Shown here in pieces: positions 1 through 8,485 of a DNA stretch of 64,000 nucleotides. The notes below the pieces were generated by a model, which made no database searches, was not told the origin of the DNA, and saw only the letters and a program-made list of their open reading frames with translations. A program made the position numbers and the translations under genes. This stretch comes from Rhodospirillaceae bacterium (GTDB lineage Bacteria > Pseudomonadota > Alphaproteobacteria > UBA6615), in assembly GCA_018667335.1 (NCBI GenBank), contig JABIVD010000022.1, positions 62,001 to 126,000 of the forward strand. Direction: 5' to 3'. Position 1 is the stretch's first letter. Each line of letters starts with the position of its first letter.

Positions 1-2
1 AG

Positions 3-509
3 CGCCAGTCTGATGTCTCTCCGGCGCCGAGCGCGCTGGTCGAGAATGCGCGCTGGCGGATCGGTGGCGTGATGTTCGCGACCGCCCATGTGGTGGGCTC
101 GAACAACGGACGCCGGTCGGGCGACGCCGCGGCGATCGCGGAGTATGAAAGCCGTGATGCGGCTAACAGAGAATGGATCAAGGAACTGTTCGAGTTGGCG
201 GCGTCCGAACGGTCGACTGCAGTGGTCCTGGCATTCCAGGCCGACCCCTATCTGCTCTTCGGGGTGGGTGGGGGCTTCCATGCGACCGTGGCCGCGATCA
301 CCGAGGGGGCAATCGCATTCGGCGGCCCTGTGCTCGTGATCCATGGCGACGGCCATGTCTTCACCGTCGACACCCCGTTTCAGGATTCCTTCGGCAATCA
401 ATTGGAAAAAGTGTGGCGGGTCGAGGTGCCCGGTGCGCTCGATATACGCGCGGTCCGGATCCGGATCGATCCTGGCGCATCGAGAATCTTCGATGTTGTG
501 ACCTTCTAG
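3..509 (+). CDS. C-terminal part of an uncharacterised protein, possibly metallophosphoesterase-like (5' truncated by window edge)
   Basis: An open frame enters from the left edge (first full codon at base 3) and stops at TAG 507-509, so only the C-terminal ~168 residues are visible. The GTG at 69 is in frame, but the upstream codons (R-Q-S-D-V-S-P...) remain open, so it is unlikely to be the start. The segment WRIGGVMFATAHVVGSNNG followed by an alternating beta/alpha pattern recalls uncharacterised calcineurin-like phosphoesterases, in which His and Asn near such a motif bind metal. The usual N-terminal metal motifs (DxH, GDxxD, GNHE) would lie outside the window, so the family call is tentative. 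Confidence 0.5.
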   Translation, partial: RQSDVSPAPSALVENARWRIGGVMFATAHVVGSNNGRRSGDAAAIAEYESRDAANREWIKELFELAASERSTAVVLAFQADPYLLFGVGGGFHATVAAITEGAIAFGGPVLVIHGDGHVFTVDTPFQDSFGNQLEKVWRVEVPGALDIRAVRIRIDPGASRIFDVVTF

Positions 510-567
510 TTCGGCCATTTGGCCAGCGCGATCGTATGGCTGGCGCGTCCGTCTGGGTCGATTGAGG

Positions 568-1545
568 CTAGTTGACCCGCGGCTTCTTGAGGAAGTCTGC
601 GCGTGCTGCGCTTTCAACCCGCACCGACACCACCTGGCTGTCGCGGTGCAGGGTCAGCGGTACCATCACCCCGGCATCGCCCAGCGACCAGATCTTGCGG
701 AACAGGGTCGAGAGGCCCGAAATTTCCTCGCCATCGACGCCGAGCACCATGTCGCCCGGCTCGACCCCTGCGCGCATGGCGGGGCCGCCTTCGGCGATGC
801 CCGCGACGACGAGATGGTTTTCCGCCTCCGCGGTCGTCATCCCGAGCCATGGCCGCGCGGCCCGACTTCGGCCGCCGGAATCCTTGATTTCCTGGAGAAT
901 GGGCTTCAGCAGGTCGATCGGCACGATCATGTTGCCGTCGATCTCGTCATCGTCGCCGGCGGCCTGCTGGATATACAGCGATCCGATCCCGGCGAGATGG
1001 CCAAGCTGGTCGATCACGGCCGCACCGCTCCAGCGCGGATGGGCCGGCACGGTAAAGATGGCGCTGTCGAGGACATATTCCCACGATCCGGCAAACTCGC
1101 GCACCGAGATCACCTGGGTGTTGATGGCCGCCTCGCGGCCGCCCTGTCCTGCCACGATCAGCGAGTCTCCGGTGGAGATCGCCGCGGACTCGCCCAGCGG
1201 CATCGTCGGCAGGTTCAGCACGCCCAGCGCCTGCACCAGCCCGAAACCGGTTTCCTGATCGTAGCCGACGACATGGGCGGCATGGGCGCCGCCATGGTTG
1301 TCGATGAGCCAGACATCCTCGGCTTCGGTCACCAGGTAGCCGATCGTCAGGACCATGCCATCGTCGCTGATGACCACACCCTGGCCCTCCCGCTCGGTGC
1401 CGAGGATGGGCGCCGTGAAGGCGTCTTCGGGCACGCGCGACTGAAGGGACACGACCGAGGAGAGCGTGCGCTCAAGGTCGAATGAGACTTCGTCAGGGCT
1501 CGGATGTCGTCCGAGGTTCAGGTTCCAAGGGTGCGATTCACTCAC
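568..1545 (-). CDS. HtrA/S1C-like trypsin-fold protein with PDZ domain, catalytic His and Asp apparently lost
   Basis: This 325-residue protein has the layout of an S1C serine protease: a trypsin-like double barrel (about residues 25-200) and a C-terminal PDZ domain (about 235-315, with PWLGM and PGDMVLGVDGEEI). The strand GQGVVISDDGMVLT aligns with the HtrA segment before the catalytic His, but the NHV there reads GYL (around residue 70). The Asp position of the DxxTDLA block reads TGFG (around residue 100). The Ser region PRWSGAA keeps a Ser (about 173). Two of three catalytic residues are therefore missing and it is probably not a protease; peptide binding through the PDZ domain is more plausible. 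No signal peptide is evident. It is transcribed alone, convergent with the preceding gene and divergent from the AhpD-like gene. Confidence 0.8.
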   Translation of the reverse strand: MSESHPWNLNLGRHPSPDEVSFDLERTLSSVVSLQSRVPEDAFTAPILGTEREGQGVVISDDGMVLTIGYLVTEAEDVWLIDNHGGAHAAHVVGYDQETGFGLVQALGVLNLPTMPLGESAAISTGDSLIVAGQGGREAAINTQVISVREFAGSWEYVLDSAIFTVPAHPRWSGAAVIDQLGHLAGIGSLYIQQAAGDDDEIDGNMIVPIDLLKPILQEIKDSGGRSRAARPWLGMTTAEAENHLVVAGIAEGGPAMRAGVEPGDMVLGVDGEEISGLSTLFRKIWSLGDAGVMVPLTLHRDSQVVSVRVESAARADFLKKPRVN

Positions 1546-1809
1546 GCCTTGCGCTCCGATTGCTGAGGCTTGCGCGATATAGCGCAGGGGACAGCTGCTG
1601 GTGTTAGTGACCTTCCGCCCCGGCCGTCAAGTATCAGGGCAACGCGTTCGATTCGGAATGTCACGCATTCTCGGTGGGTATCGTGCGATTTCATGATTAT
1701 CGCACAATCTGGTGTTAGGGGGATGCGCGCTTATTCGTCGCTGCGCGCTTTTTCGTGGCTGCACTCTATAATTGTAGGCACGCGCAACGACCACGAGGGA
1801 ATTCCTGCC

Positions 1810-2391
1810 ATGAGCGCCCAGCCCGACCATATCCATGCCATCGACCTGCGAATTCCCGACGCGGAGGAGCTCGACGAGGATCTGCGGAAATACTTCGCCG
1901 TCTGCCAGGACAAGCTCGGCATGGTGCCGAACGTCCTGCAGAGCTATGCGGTGGTGCCGGAGCGCCTGCGCGCCTTCGTCGCCATGTACAACGAGCTGAT
2001 GCTGTCGGAGATGGGGTTGAGCCGGCTGGAGCGCGAGATGATCGCCACCGTCGTGTCGTCTGAGAACAAGTGCTTCTACTGCGTTGTCGCCCATGGCGCG
2101 GGGGTGCGCGAGCTGTCCGGCGATCCCATGCTGGGGGAGCTGATGGCGATCAACTATCGCGCGGCCGAGATTTCGGCGCGCCAACGGGCCATGCTGGATT
2201 TCGCGGTGCGGATGACCCGCGCACCGGCCGAGGTCGAGGAAACCGACCGCCAGGCCTTGCGCGACGCGGGTTTCGACGAGCGCGACATCCTCGATATCGC
2301 CAACGTCGCGGCCTTCTTCAACATGACCAACCGGGTCTCGACCGCGCTCGATCGGATGCCCAACCCGGAATATCACGCCAAGGCGCGCTGA
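1810..2391 (+). CDS. Peroxidase-related enzyme, AhpD-like carboxymuconolactone decarboxylase fold
   Basis: This 193-residue protein belongs to the uncharacterised peroxidase-related branch of the AhpD/CMD family. The signature is ENKCFYCVVAHG, a CxxC followed by the conserved His, with the all-helical pattern around it. AhpD-like proteins use the CxxC pair for thiol-dependent peroxide reduction, so a cytosolic antioxidant role is likely; the physiological reductant cannot be read from the sequence. The frame is open far upstream, but ATG at 1810 is preferred: a GAGGG stretch lies about 10 bases upstream and similarity begins shortly after. It stands alone between a divergent protease-like gene and rpmJ. 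Confidence 0.85.
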   Translation: MSAQPDHIHAIDLRIPDAEELDEDLRKYFAVCQDKLGMVPNVLQSYAVVPERLRAFVAMYNELMLSEMGLSRLEREMIATVVSSENKCFYCVVAHGAGVRELSGDPMLGELMAINYRAAEISARQRAMLDFAVRMTRAPAEVEETDRQALRDAGFDERDILDIANVAAFFNMTNRVSTALDRMPNPEYHAKAR

Positions 2392-2488
2392 ATAGCCGAT
2401 CGGGGCGTTGACATGACGGTTCGGCGCGGTTAGTTTCCGCGCGTTTCCGCCATTTGGGGCGGGTTTTTTAATATTTGGGAGCGGTCCT

Positions 2489-2614
2489 ATGAAGGTCGCA
2501 AGTTCGCTGAAGACACTCAAGAAGCGCGGTCGTGGCTGCCAGGTCGTACGCCGGCGTGGACGCATCTATGTGATCAACAAGCTGAACCCCCGCTTCAAGG
2601 CGCGCCAGGGCTGA
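2489..2614 (+). CDS. rpmJ: 50S ribosomal protein L36
   Basis: This 41-codon gene begins [17 protein letters not shown] and ends NPRFKARQG, the hallmark of bacterial L36 of the alphaproteobacterial type. It has a single Cys, so it is the form lacking the CCCH zinc ligands of classical L36. The start ATG is preceded by GGGAG at 2478-2482. L36 is the smallest protein of the large ribosomal subunit. It stands alone, as is usual in alphaproteobacteria, and is followed by a strong intrinsic terminator. Confidence 0.97.
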   Translation: MKVASSLKTLKKRGRGCQVVRRRGRIYVINKLNPRFKARQG

Positions 2615-2652
2615 GCCCGGCATATCGAATCACGCGTCCTCGACGTGGTGAT

Positions 2653-2682
2653 GAAAAAGCCGCGCGTTATGCGCGGTTTTTT
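2653..2682 (+). terminator. Rho-independent terminator of rpmJ
   Basis: The stem CCGCGC (2660-2665) pairs with GCGCGG (2671-2676) across a five-base loop and is followed by six T (2677-2682). A run of A precedes the stem, so the structure may also work weakly in the other direction. Confidence 0.85.
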
Positions 2683-2730
2683 GTTGCCCGGCGACCGCTA
2701 TACTCCGGACAGCGTTTTGGAGATGCCCCC

Positions 2731-2748
2731 ATGTTGATATCCCCATGA
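2731..2748 (+). other. Five-codon mini-ORF overlapping the glcD start
   Basis: ATG-TTG-ATA-TCC-CCA-TGA at 2731-2748 has its own GGAG at 2719-2722, and its TGA overlaps the glcD ATG as ATGA. This is the classic geometry for translational coupling. glcD itself has no other clear ribosome binding site. The element could be chance. Confidence 0.35.
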
Positions 2749-4232
2749 AGATGCCTGAGCCCGATGCCCAGACCCTAGCGCGTCGCGACGAGATCGTCGC
2801 GGCCATGCACGCGTTCGTTCCGGGCGAGGGCGTGATCTCAGACGAGACCGGCATGGCGGTCTACGAATCCGACGGCCTCACCGCGTACCGGCAGTTGCCG
2901 ATGATCGTCGTCCTGCCCGAGACCGTCGCGCAGGTGTCGGCGATCATGCGCTACTGCAACGAGAACGCGGTGAAGATCGTCCCGCGCGGGGCCGGCACGT
3001 CCCTGTCGGGCGGCGCGCTGCCCGCGGCCGACGCGATCACGCTCGGGCTCGGCAAGTTCAACCGGGTGCTCGAAGTCGACTATGAGAATCGCTGCGCCGT
3101 CGTCCAGCCGGGCGTCACCAATCTGGGGATCACCCACGCGGTCGAGGCGGACGGATTTTATTACGCCCCCGACCCGTCGAGCCAGATCGCCTGCACGATC
3201 GGCGGCAACGTGGCGGAGAATTCCGGCGGCGTGCATTGCCTGAAATACGGCCTGACCACCAACAACATCCTGGGCATCGAGATGGTGCTGCCGGACGGCG
3301 AGATCCTGCGTCTCGGCGGCAAGCATATGGATTCCGAAGGCTATGACCTGCTCGGCGTGATGACCGGTTCGGAGGGCCTGCTCGGCGTGATCACCGAGGT
3401 GACGGTGCGCATCCTGCCGAAGCCAACCGCGGCGCGCGCGCTGATGATCGGCTTCGAGTCCAGCACCGCCGGTGGCCAGTGCGTCGCCGACATCATCGGC
3501 GCCGGCATCATTCCCGGCGGCATGGAGATGATGGACCGGCCCGCGATCAAGGCCGCGGAGGCCTTCGTGCAGGTCGGTTACCCGCTCAATGTCGAGGCGC
3601 TGCTGCTGGTCGAGCTCGACGGCCCGCCGGTCGAGGTTGATTACCTGATCGGCCGGGTGCGCGAGATCGCCGACGGGCTGGGCGCGGTTTCGATCCGGGT
3701 CAGCGAGAGCGAGGACGAACGCAACCAGTTCTGGGCCGGCCGCAAGGCGGCGTTCCCCGCGATCGGCCGCCTGACACCGGATTACTACTGCATGGATGGC
3801 ACTATCCCGCGCCACCGCCTGCCCGAGGTGCTCGAGCGCATGTCGGTGTTGTCGGAGAAATACGGGCTCGGGGTGGCCAACGTGTTCCACGCCGGCGACG
3901 GCAACCTGCATCCGCTGATCATGTATGACGCCAACAAGCCCGGCGAGCTGGATCGGGCGGAGAATTTCGGCTCCGACATCCTGCGCCTGTGCGTCGAGGT
4001 GGGCGGCGTCCTGACCGGCGAGCACGGCGTCGGGGTCGAGAAGCGCGACCTGATGTCCGAGGTCTTCACCGAGGATGATCTGAAACAGCAGCAGCGGGTC
4101 AAATGCGCGTTCGATCCGAACCAGCTGCTCAATCCGGGCAAGGTCTTCCCGACCCTGCATCGCTGTGCCGAACTCGGCCGCATGCATATTCATCGCGGCA
4201 AAATGCCGTTCCCCGATATCCCGCGTTTCTGA
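2745..4232 (+). CDS. glcD: Glycolate oxidase FAD-binding subunit GlcD
   Basis: This 495-residue FAD-linked oxidase has an N-terminal PCMH FAD-binding domain (PRGAGTSLSGG near residue 85, IGGNVAENSGG near 150) and a C-terminal VAO-type domain ending in GEHGVGVEKRD and FDPNQLLNPGKVF. It is the catalytic flavoprotein subunit of the GlcDEF complex, which oxidises glycolate to glyoxylate (or D-lactate to pyruvate) with electrons passing to the quinone pool. glcE and glcF follow within a few bases, making an operon. The ATG at 2745 overlaps the stop of a five-codon mini-ORF (see separate entry). No regulator gene such as glcC is adjacent. Confidence 0.93.
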   Translation: MKMPEPDAQTLARRDEIVAAMHAFVPGEGVISDETGMAVYESDGLTAYRQLPMIVVLPETVAQVSAIMRYCNENAVKIVPRGAGTSLSGGALPAADAITLGLGKFNRVLEVDYENRCAVVQPGVTNLGITHAVEADGFYYAPDPSSQIACTIGGNVAENSGGVHCLKYGLTTNNILGIEMVLPDGEILRLGGKHMDSEGYDLLGVMTGSEGLLGVITEVTVRILPKPTAARALMIGFESSTAGGQCVADIIGAGIIPGGMEMMDRPAIKAAEAFVQVGYPLNVEALLLVELDGPPVEVDYLIGRVREIADGLGAVSIRVSESEDERNQFWAGRKAAFPAIGRLTPDYYCMDGTIPRHRLPEVLERMSVLSEKYGLGVANVFHAGDGNLHPLIMYDANKPGELDRAENFGSDILRLCVEVGGVLTGEHGVGVEKRDLMSEVFTEDDLKQQQRVKCAFDPNQLLNPGKVFPTLHRCAELGRMHIHRGKMPFPDIPRF

Positions 4233-4239
4233 CCGACCC

Positions 4240-5478
4240 ATGGTTGAAACACTCAAACCCGAGACTTCGGAGCAGGTCGTCGAGGCGATCGCCTGGGCAA
4301 CCGGCGAGGAGGCCCCGGTCGAGATCCTCGGCACGGGCACCAAGCGCGGCTTCGGCCGGCCCATGGGCGACGGCAACCGGCTCATCGGCCATGCCGTCGA
4401 CCTGTCGGGGCTGAGCGGCATCACCCTGTACGAGCCCGAGGAACTGGTCCTGTCCGCCTGGGCCGGGACGCCGCTGGCCGAGATCGAGGCCGCCGTCGCG
4501 GAGAAGGGCCAGATGCTGGCCTTCGAGCCGCCGCGCTTTGCGCGGCTCTACGGCGGGGAAGGCGGCACATTGGGCGGCATGATCGCCTGCAACCTCGCGG
4601 GCCCGCGGCGTCCCAAGGCGGGATCTGCGCGCGACCATATTCTCGGGATCGAGGCGGTCACCGGCCGCGGCGAGCTGGTGAAGAGCGGCGGCCGGGTGGT
4701 CAAGAACGTCACCGGCTACGACCTGTCGAAGCTGCTGACCGGTTCGTTCGGCACACTGGCCGCGCTCACCCAGATCACAATCAAGGTCTTGCCGGCGGCG
4801 GAGACCGAAGAAACAATTCTGGTGTCGGATATGGATGATGCCGCCGCTGTCGATCTCATGTCGGCGGCGCTCAACTCCAGCAACGAGGTGTCGGGCGCGG
4901 CGCATTTGCCCAGCGGAACAGGGGCGGTCCCCGGTCCGGTCACGGCGTTCCGGATCGAAGGCTTCGCGCCTTCGGTTGCGGCCCGTGGCGACACGCTGCG
5001 CGATCTCGTCGGCGGCCATGGCGGCGTCTCGACCCTCGACCGCGAGGGCTCCCGGAGCCTCTGGGCGTCGGTGCGCGATGTCGACGGGATGGCCGCAGAA
5101 ACCGCAGAAACCGGGGAAACCGGGGATGATGACATGCCGCTCTGGCGTCTCTCGGTCACGCCGAACCGCGCCGCGGATATTGTCTCGGCCGTCTTGGCGA
5201 CAGTCCCTGGCACGGTCCAGTATGACTGGGCCGGCGGATTGATATGGTTCCAGGCGGAAACCGATGCGGACGGGACGGGGCATGCCGCCATTCGTTCGAT
5301 CCTCGCGGCCCACGGCGGCGGGCATGCCACCCTGGTGCGCGCATCCGAGGATGTGCGGCGCACGGTCGACGTGTTCGAGCCCCAGCCGGCACCGCTCGCG
5401 GCGTTGTCGGCCCGGGTGAAGGAAAGCTTCGACCCGCGCCATATCCTCAACCCCGGCCGCATGTATAGCGGGGTCTAG
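4240..5478 (+). CDS. glcE: Glycolate oxidase subunit GlcE
   Basis: This 412-residue second FAD-binding-type subunit of glycolate oxidase shows EILGTGTKRGFGRP near residue 25, a PCMH-like core with GGEGGTLGGMIACNLAGP, KNVTGYDLSKL near 155, and a C-terminal FDPRHILNPGRMY. It begins seven bases after glcD stops and ends three bases before glcF. The frame is open upstream into glcD, but ATG 4240 is the natural start. A short in-frame repeat at about 5090-5125 encodes AETAETGETGDD, an acidic low-complexity insert in a loop. Confidence 0.93.
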   Translation: MVETLKPETSEQVVEAIAWATGEEAPVEILGTGTKRGFGRPMGDGNRLIGHAVDLSGLSGITLYEPEELVLSAWAGTPLAEIEAAVAEKGQMLAFEPPRFARLYGGEGGTLGGMIACNLAGPRRPKAGSARDHILGIEAVTGRGELVKSGGRVVKNVTGYDLSKLLTGSFGTLAALTQITIKVLPAAETEETILVSDMDDAAAVDLMSAALNSSNEVSGAAHLPSGTGAVPGPVTAFRIEGFAPSVAARGDTLRDLVGGHGGVSTLDREGSRSLWASVRDVDGMAAETAETGETGDDDMPLWRLSVTPNRAADIVSAVLATVPGTVQYDWAGGLIWFQAETDADGTGHAAIRSILAAHGGGHATLVRASEDVRRTVDVFEPQPAPLAALSARVKESFDPRHILNPGRMYSGV

Positions 5479-5481
5479 CCG

Positions 5482-6774
5482 ATGCAAACCCACTTCTCAC
5501 TGGCCCAGCTCGCCGATCCCGACATCGCCGTCGCCAACGACATCCTGCGTGCCTGTGTCCATTGCGGCTTCTGCACCGCGACCTGCCCGACCTATGTGCT
5601 GCTGGGCGACGAACTCGACAGCCCGCGCGGTCGCATCTACCTGATGAAGCAGATGCTGGAAGCCGACGCGCCCGCCGATGAAGAAACCGTCCGCCATGTC
5701 GACCGCTGCCTGTCCTGCCTGTCCTGCATGACCACCTGCCCGTCGGGGGTGCACTACCAACATCTGGTGGATCACGGCCGCAGGCACATCGAAGAGACCT
5801 ATACCCGGCCCATGTTCGAGCGGATGATCCGCTGGACGCTGGCCTGGTCGATCCCCCATCCGCTGCGCTTCCGCGCGTTGCTGGCTGCCGCGTCCCTGGC
5901 CCGCCCTCTGCGTGGCCTGTTCCGTGGCCGAACCCGCGCGATGCTGGAACTCGCGCCGACCGATCTTGGGCCGCCGTCGCCGGTGGACGTGCCCCAGGTC
6001 ATTCCCGCGGAAGGCACGCGGCGCGGCCGTGTGGCGCTGCTGAACGGTTGCGCGCAGACGGTCATCGCCCCGCAGATCAACGAGGCGACCGTGCGCCTGC
6101 TCACCCGGCTCGGGATCGAGGTCGTGGTGGCCGACGGTGCGGGCTGCTGCGGATCGCTCGTCCACCATATGGGCAAGGTCGATGCGTCCCACGCCCAGGC
6201 CGCCGCGAACATCGATGCCTGGATCGCAGAGGCGGACGGCGCGGGCCTCGATGCGATCATCATCAACACCAGCGGCTGCGGCACCCAGGTCAAAGACTAT
6301 GGGTTCATGTTCCGCGAAGATGCGGCCTACGCCGACAAGGCCGCCCGGGTCTCGGAACTGACCCAGGATGTCAGCGAGTATCTGGCAGCGCTTGAGCCCG
6401 AGCTGACGCCGGTCGGGGGTATCCCCGAACTGCGGGTGACCTATCATTCGGCCTGCTCGATGCAGCACGGCCAGCAGATCCGCACGCCGCCCAAGACGCT
6501 GCTCACGGCGGCCGGCTTCACGGTCAGCGAGCCGGGCGAGGGGCATCTGTGTTGCGGTTCGGCCGGGACTTACAACATCCTGCAGCCGGAGATCGCGGGG
6601 CGCCTGCGCGACCGCAAGGCGGCGAACATCGCCAGGACCACGCCCGAGGTGGTCGCGACCGGGAATATTGGCTGCATCACCCAGCTCGCCGGTGCGCTGG
6701 ATGCGCCGGTGGTCCATACGGTCGAGTTGCTCGACTGGGCGACAGGCGGTCCGAAGCCGAAAAAGCTTGGATAG
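5482..6774 (+). CDS. glcF: Glycolate oxidase iron-sulfur subunit GlcF
   Basis: This 430-residue protein carries two [4Fe-4S] motifs near the N-terminus (ACVHCGFCTATCPTY and CLSCLSCMTTCPSGV). Two cysteine-rich CCG-type domains follow: GCCGSLVHHMGK then SGCG around residue 220-270, and HSACSMQHG with HLCCGSAGTYN around 325-360. GlcF carries electrons from the flavoprotein subunits to the membrane quinone pool. It is the last gene of glcDEF and ends three bases from the convergent lipocalin-like gene. Confidence 0.95.
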   Translation: MQTHFSLAQLADPDIAVANDILRACVHCGFCTATCPTYVLLGDELDSPRGRIYLMKQMLEADAPADEETVRHVDRCLSCLSCMTTCPSGVHYQHLVDHGRRHIEETYTRPMFERMIRWTLAWSIPHPLRFRALLAAASLARPLRGLFRGRTRAMLELAPTDLGPPSPVDVPQVIPAEGTRRGRVALLNGCAQTVIAPQINEATVRLLTRLGIEVVVADGAGCCGSLVHHMGKVDASHAQAAANIDAWIAEADGAGLDAIIINTSGCGTQVKDYGFMFREDAAYADKAARVSELTQDVSEYLAALEPELTPVGGIPELRVTYHSACSMQHGQQIRTPPKTLLTAAGFTVSEPGEGHLCCGSAGTYNILQPEIAGRLRDRKAANIARTTPEVVATGNIGCITQLAGALDAPVVHTVELLDWATGGPKPKKLG

Positions 6775-6777
6775 GGA

Positions 6778-7200
6778 TCAGCTCGGCTTTGGCCGTTCCC
6801 AGACGATCGTCGCCGTTGAAGCACCGTCGCCGCCCTTGCCCTTCAACACCATGCGGTCGCCCTGATGTTCGATCTCGCGCGTCCGGTCGTCGCCGACGAA
6901 GTTCTCGTTCAGCGCATGGGCGATATGATGGGTGACGATATTGCCGTTGAGCGACCAGCGCCCGGCATAGTTCAGGTAGGTGTCGAACATTCGGGCCTTG
7001 TCGGCGTCCGTGGCGTCCGACGTGCCGGGAAACTCGCGGGTTCCCCAGCGGGTGATCGCACTCATATGGCCGTCGGCGGTGTACATGATGATGCCAGTGG
7101 GATTCGGCCCCTGATGCTGAATGCGGGTGCCGTCCGGATCATCCCGGTAGGTGTCCACGAGGTACCAGGTTCCGATGATGTCGTCGGGTGTGAGAGCCAT
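6778..7200 (-). CDS. Lipocalin-like domain protein
   Basis: This 140-residue protein begins TPDDIIGTWYLVD, the GTW motif of lipocalin-like domain proteins. It continues with beta strands such as GIIMYTADGHMSAI and ends TATIVWERPK, typical of the short cytosolic-looking lipocalin-like family seen in proteobacteria and fungi. The fold suggests small-molecule binding, but the ligand is unknown. There is no signal peptide. It is divergent from the propeller gene (108 bases between starts) and convergent with glcF. Confidence 0.75.
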   Translation of the reverse strand: MALTPDDIIGTWYLVDTYRDDPDGTRIQHQGPNPTGIIMYTADGHMSAITRWGTREFPGTSDATDADKARMFDTYLNYAGRWSLNGNIVTHHIAHALNENFVGDDRTREIEHQGDRMVLKGKGGDGASTATIVWERPKPS

Positions 7201-7308
7201 GATGTGTGTGTCCTGAGAGGAAAAATGTCGGGTGACACTATAGCGAAAGCAGGAGACCCACGAAGCTGTGACTGGCCGGTCGTGTGGCGGTCGAGGACAC
7301 TCCGCGCC

Positions 7309-8406
7309 ATGCTACGCAGATTCTTTCTTACGCTGTTCCTGTCTCTGTTTGTGGCCGTTCCGGCGGCGGCGGAGGACTGGCCCGCGTTTCGGCTCGATCC
7401 GGCCCATCGCGCCTGGGACGGCGCGGGTGATATCGCCGCCACACCAAAACTCGACTGGCAGTTTGATACCGGCGGCGTCGTGGAATCCTCGCCGGCCGTC
7501 GTCGACGGTGTCGTCTACGCTGGAAGCTTCGCGCAGGCGCTGTTCGCGATCGACGAGGCGAGCGGCAAGAGAAAATGGAGCTTTCCTGTTGGCGGGCTGC
7601 TGCGCGCGTCGCCGGCGGTGGTCGCCGGGACGGTGTATTTCGGGGCCGATGACAACAAATTCTATGCCGTCGATGCGGCGACCGGCGCGGCCAAATGGAC
7701 CTTCGATCTCGGCCCTGGCGGCGAACAATCCTCACCCGCAGTCGTCGATGACGTCGTGTATTTCGGGGCCTTCGACAAATATGTCTACGCGCTGAACGCC
7801 GGCACCGGCACCCTGCGGTGGAAATTTCGTGTCGGCGGTGGCGTGCTGGCATCACCGGCCGTCGTGGACGGTGTCGTCTACATCAGCTCCATTGGCGGAA
7901 TTCTCTATGCGATCGATGCCATGACAGGCACGCGAATCTGGCAGATGCGTGCGCGCGGCGGGATATTCTCTTCGCCCGCCGTCGCCGAGGGCATCGTCGT
8001 GGTCGGATCGGATGATGGCAACATCTATGCGCGGGATGCGCTGACGGGCGACAAACTTTGGACGTTCGCAACGCGGCGCGAGGTGTTTTCCTCGCCCGCG
8101 ATTGTCGACGGGACGGTCTATATCGGCGCGCATACGGGATTTCTTTACGCGCTCGATGCGGCAAGCGGGACGGAACGCTGGAAGACCCAGCTCAACGGGC
8201 CGGTCTTCTCGTCCCCCGCCGTGACCGACGAACACATCTATATCGGCTCGAGCGACGGTCATTTGTATGCCCTGCGGCGCAGTGACGGCGGTATCGCGTG
8301 GCGTTTCGAGGCAGGTGAACGGGTCTGGAGCTCGCCGGCCGTGGTCGGTGGGCGCATCTATTTCGGCAGCCACAGCGGCTTCGTATATGCGCTGGCCCCC
8401 CGATAG
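7309..8406 (+). CDS. Secreted PQQ-like beta-propeller repeat protein, eight blades
   Basis: This 365-residue protein has a signal peptide (RRFFLTLFLSLFVAVPAAAE) and then eight tandem ~40-residue repeats of the form SSPAVVDGVVYxGS...YALDAxTGxxxWxF. This is the PQQ/YncE-type propeller blade also seen in BamB. The repeats nearly fill the mature protein, so it looks like a single closed eight-bladed propeller without an added enzymatic domain. No PQQ ligand can be assigned. A periplasmic scaffold or BamB-like role is possible, but BamB is normally found beside der/engA, which is absent here. The start at 7309 gives the signal peptide; the frame upstream is only antisense to the lipocalin-like gene. 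Confidence 0.85.
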   Translation: MLRRFFLTLFLSLFVAVPAAAEDWPAFRLDPAHRAWDGAGDIAATPKLDWQFDTGGVVESSPAVVDGVVYAGSFAQALFAIDEASGKRKWSFPVGGLLRASPAVVAGTVYFGADDNKFYAVDAATGAAKWTFDLGPGGEQSSPAVVDDVVYFGAFDKYVYALNAGTGTLRWKFRVGGGVLASPAVVDGVVYISSIGGILYAIDAMTGTRIWQMRARGGIFSSPAVAEGIVVVGSDDGNIYARDALTGDKLWTFATRREVFSSPAIVDGTVYIGAHTGFLYALDAASGTERWKTQLNGPVFSSPAVTDEHIYIGSSDGHLYALRRSDGGIAWRFEAGERVWSSPAVVGGRIYFGSHSGFVYALAPR

Positions 8407-8485
8407 ACTCGTAATAGAATCACAACATTGTGGACGTGCGTGTACCCACTTGAGCCGCTGACCCGCGCCGTCGCATAATTGGGCC

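Noticed and set aside
2838-4424. Minus-strand 528-codon ORF across glcD
   Set aside because: It is antisense to the well-supported glcD gene and has Arg/His/Asp-rich composition typical of GC-rich shadow frames.
7440-8400. Regular ~120-bp repeats considered as CRISPR or satellite DNA
   Set aside because: They encode the eight SPAVVDG blades of a beta-propeller protein; there are no short repeats with unique spacers.
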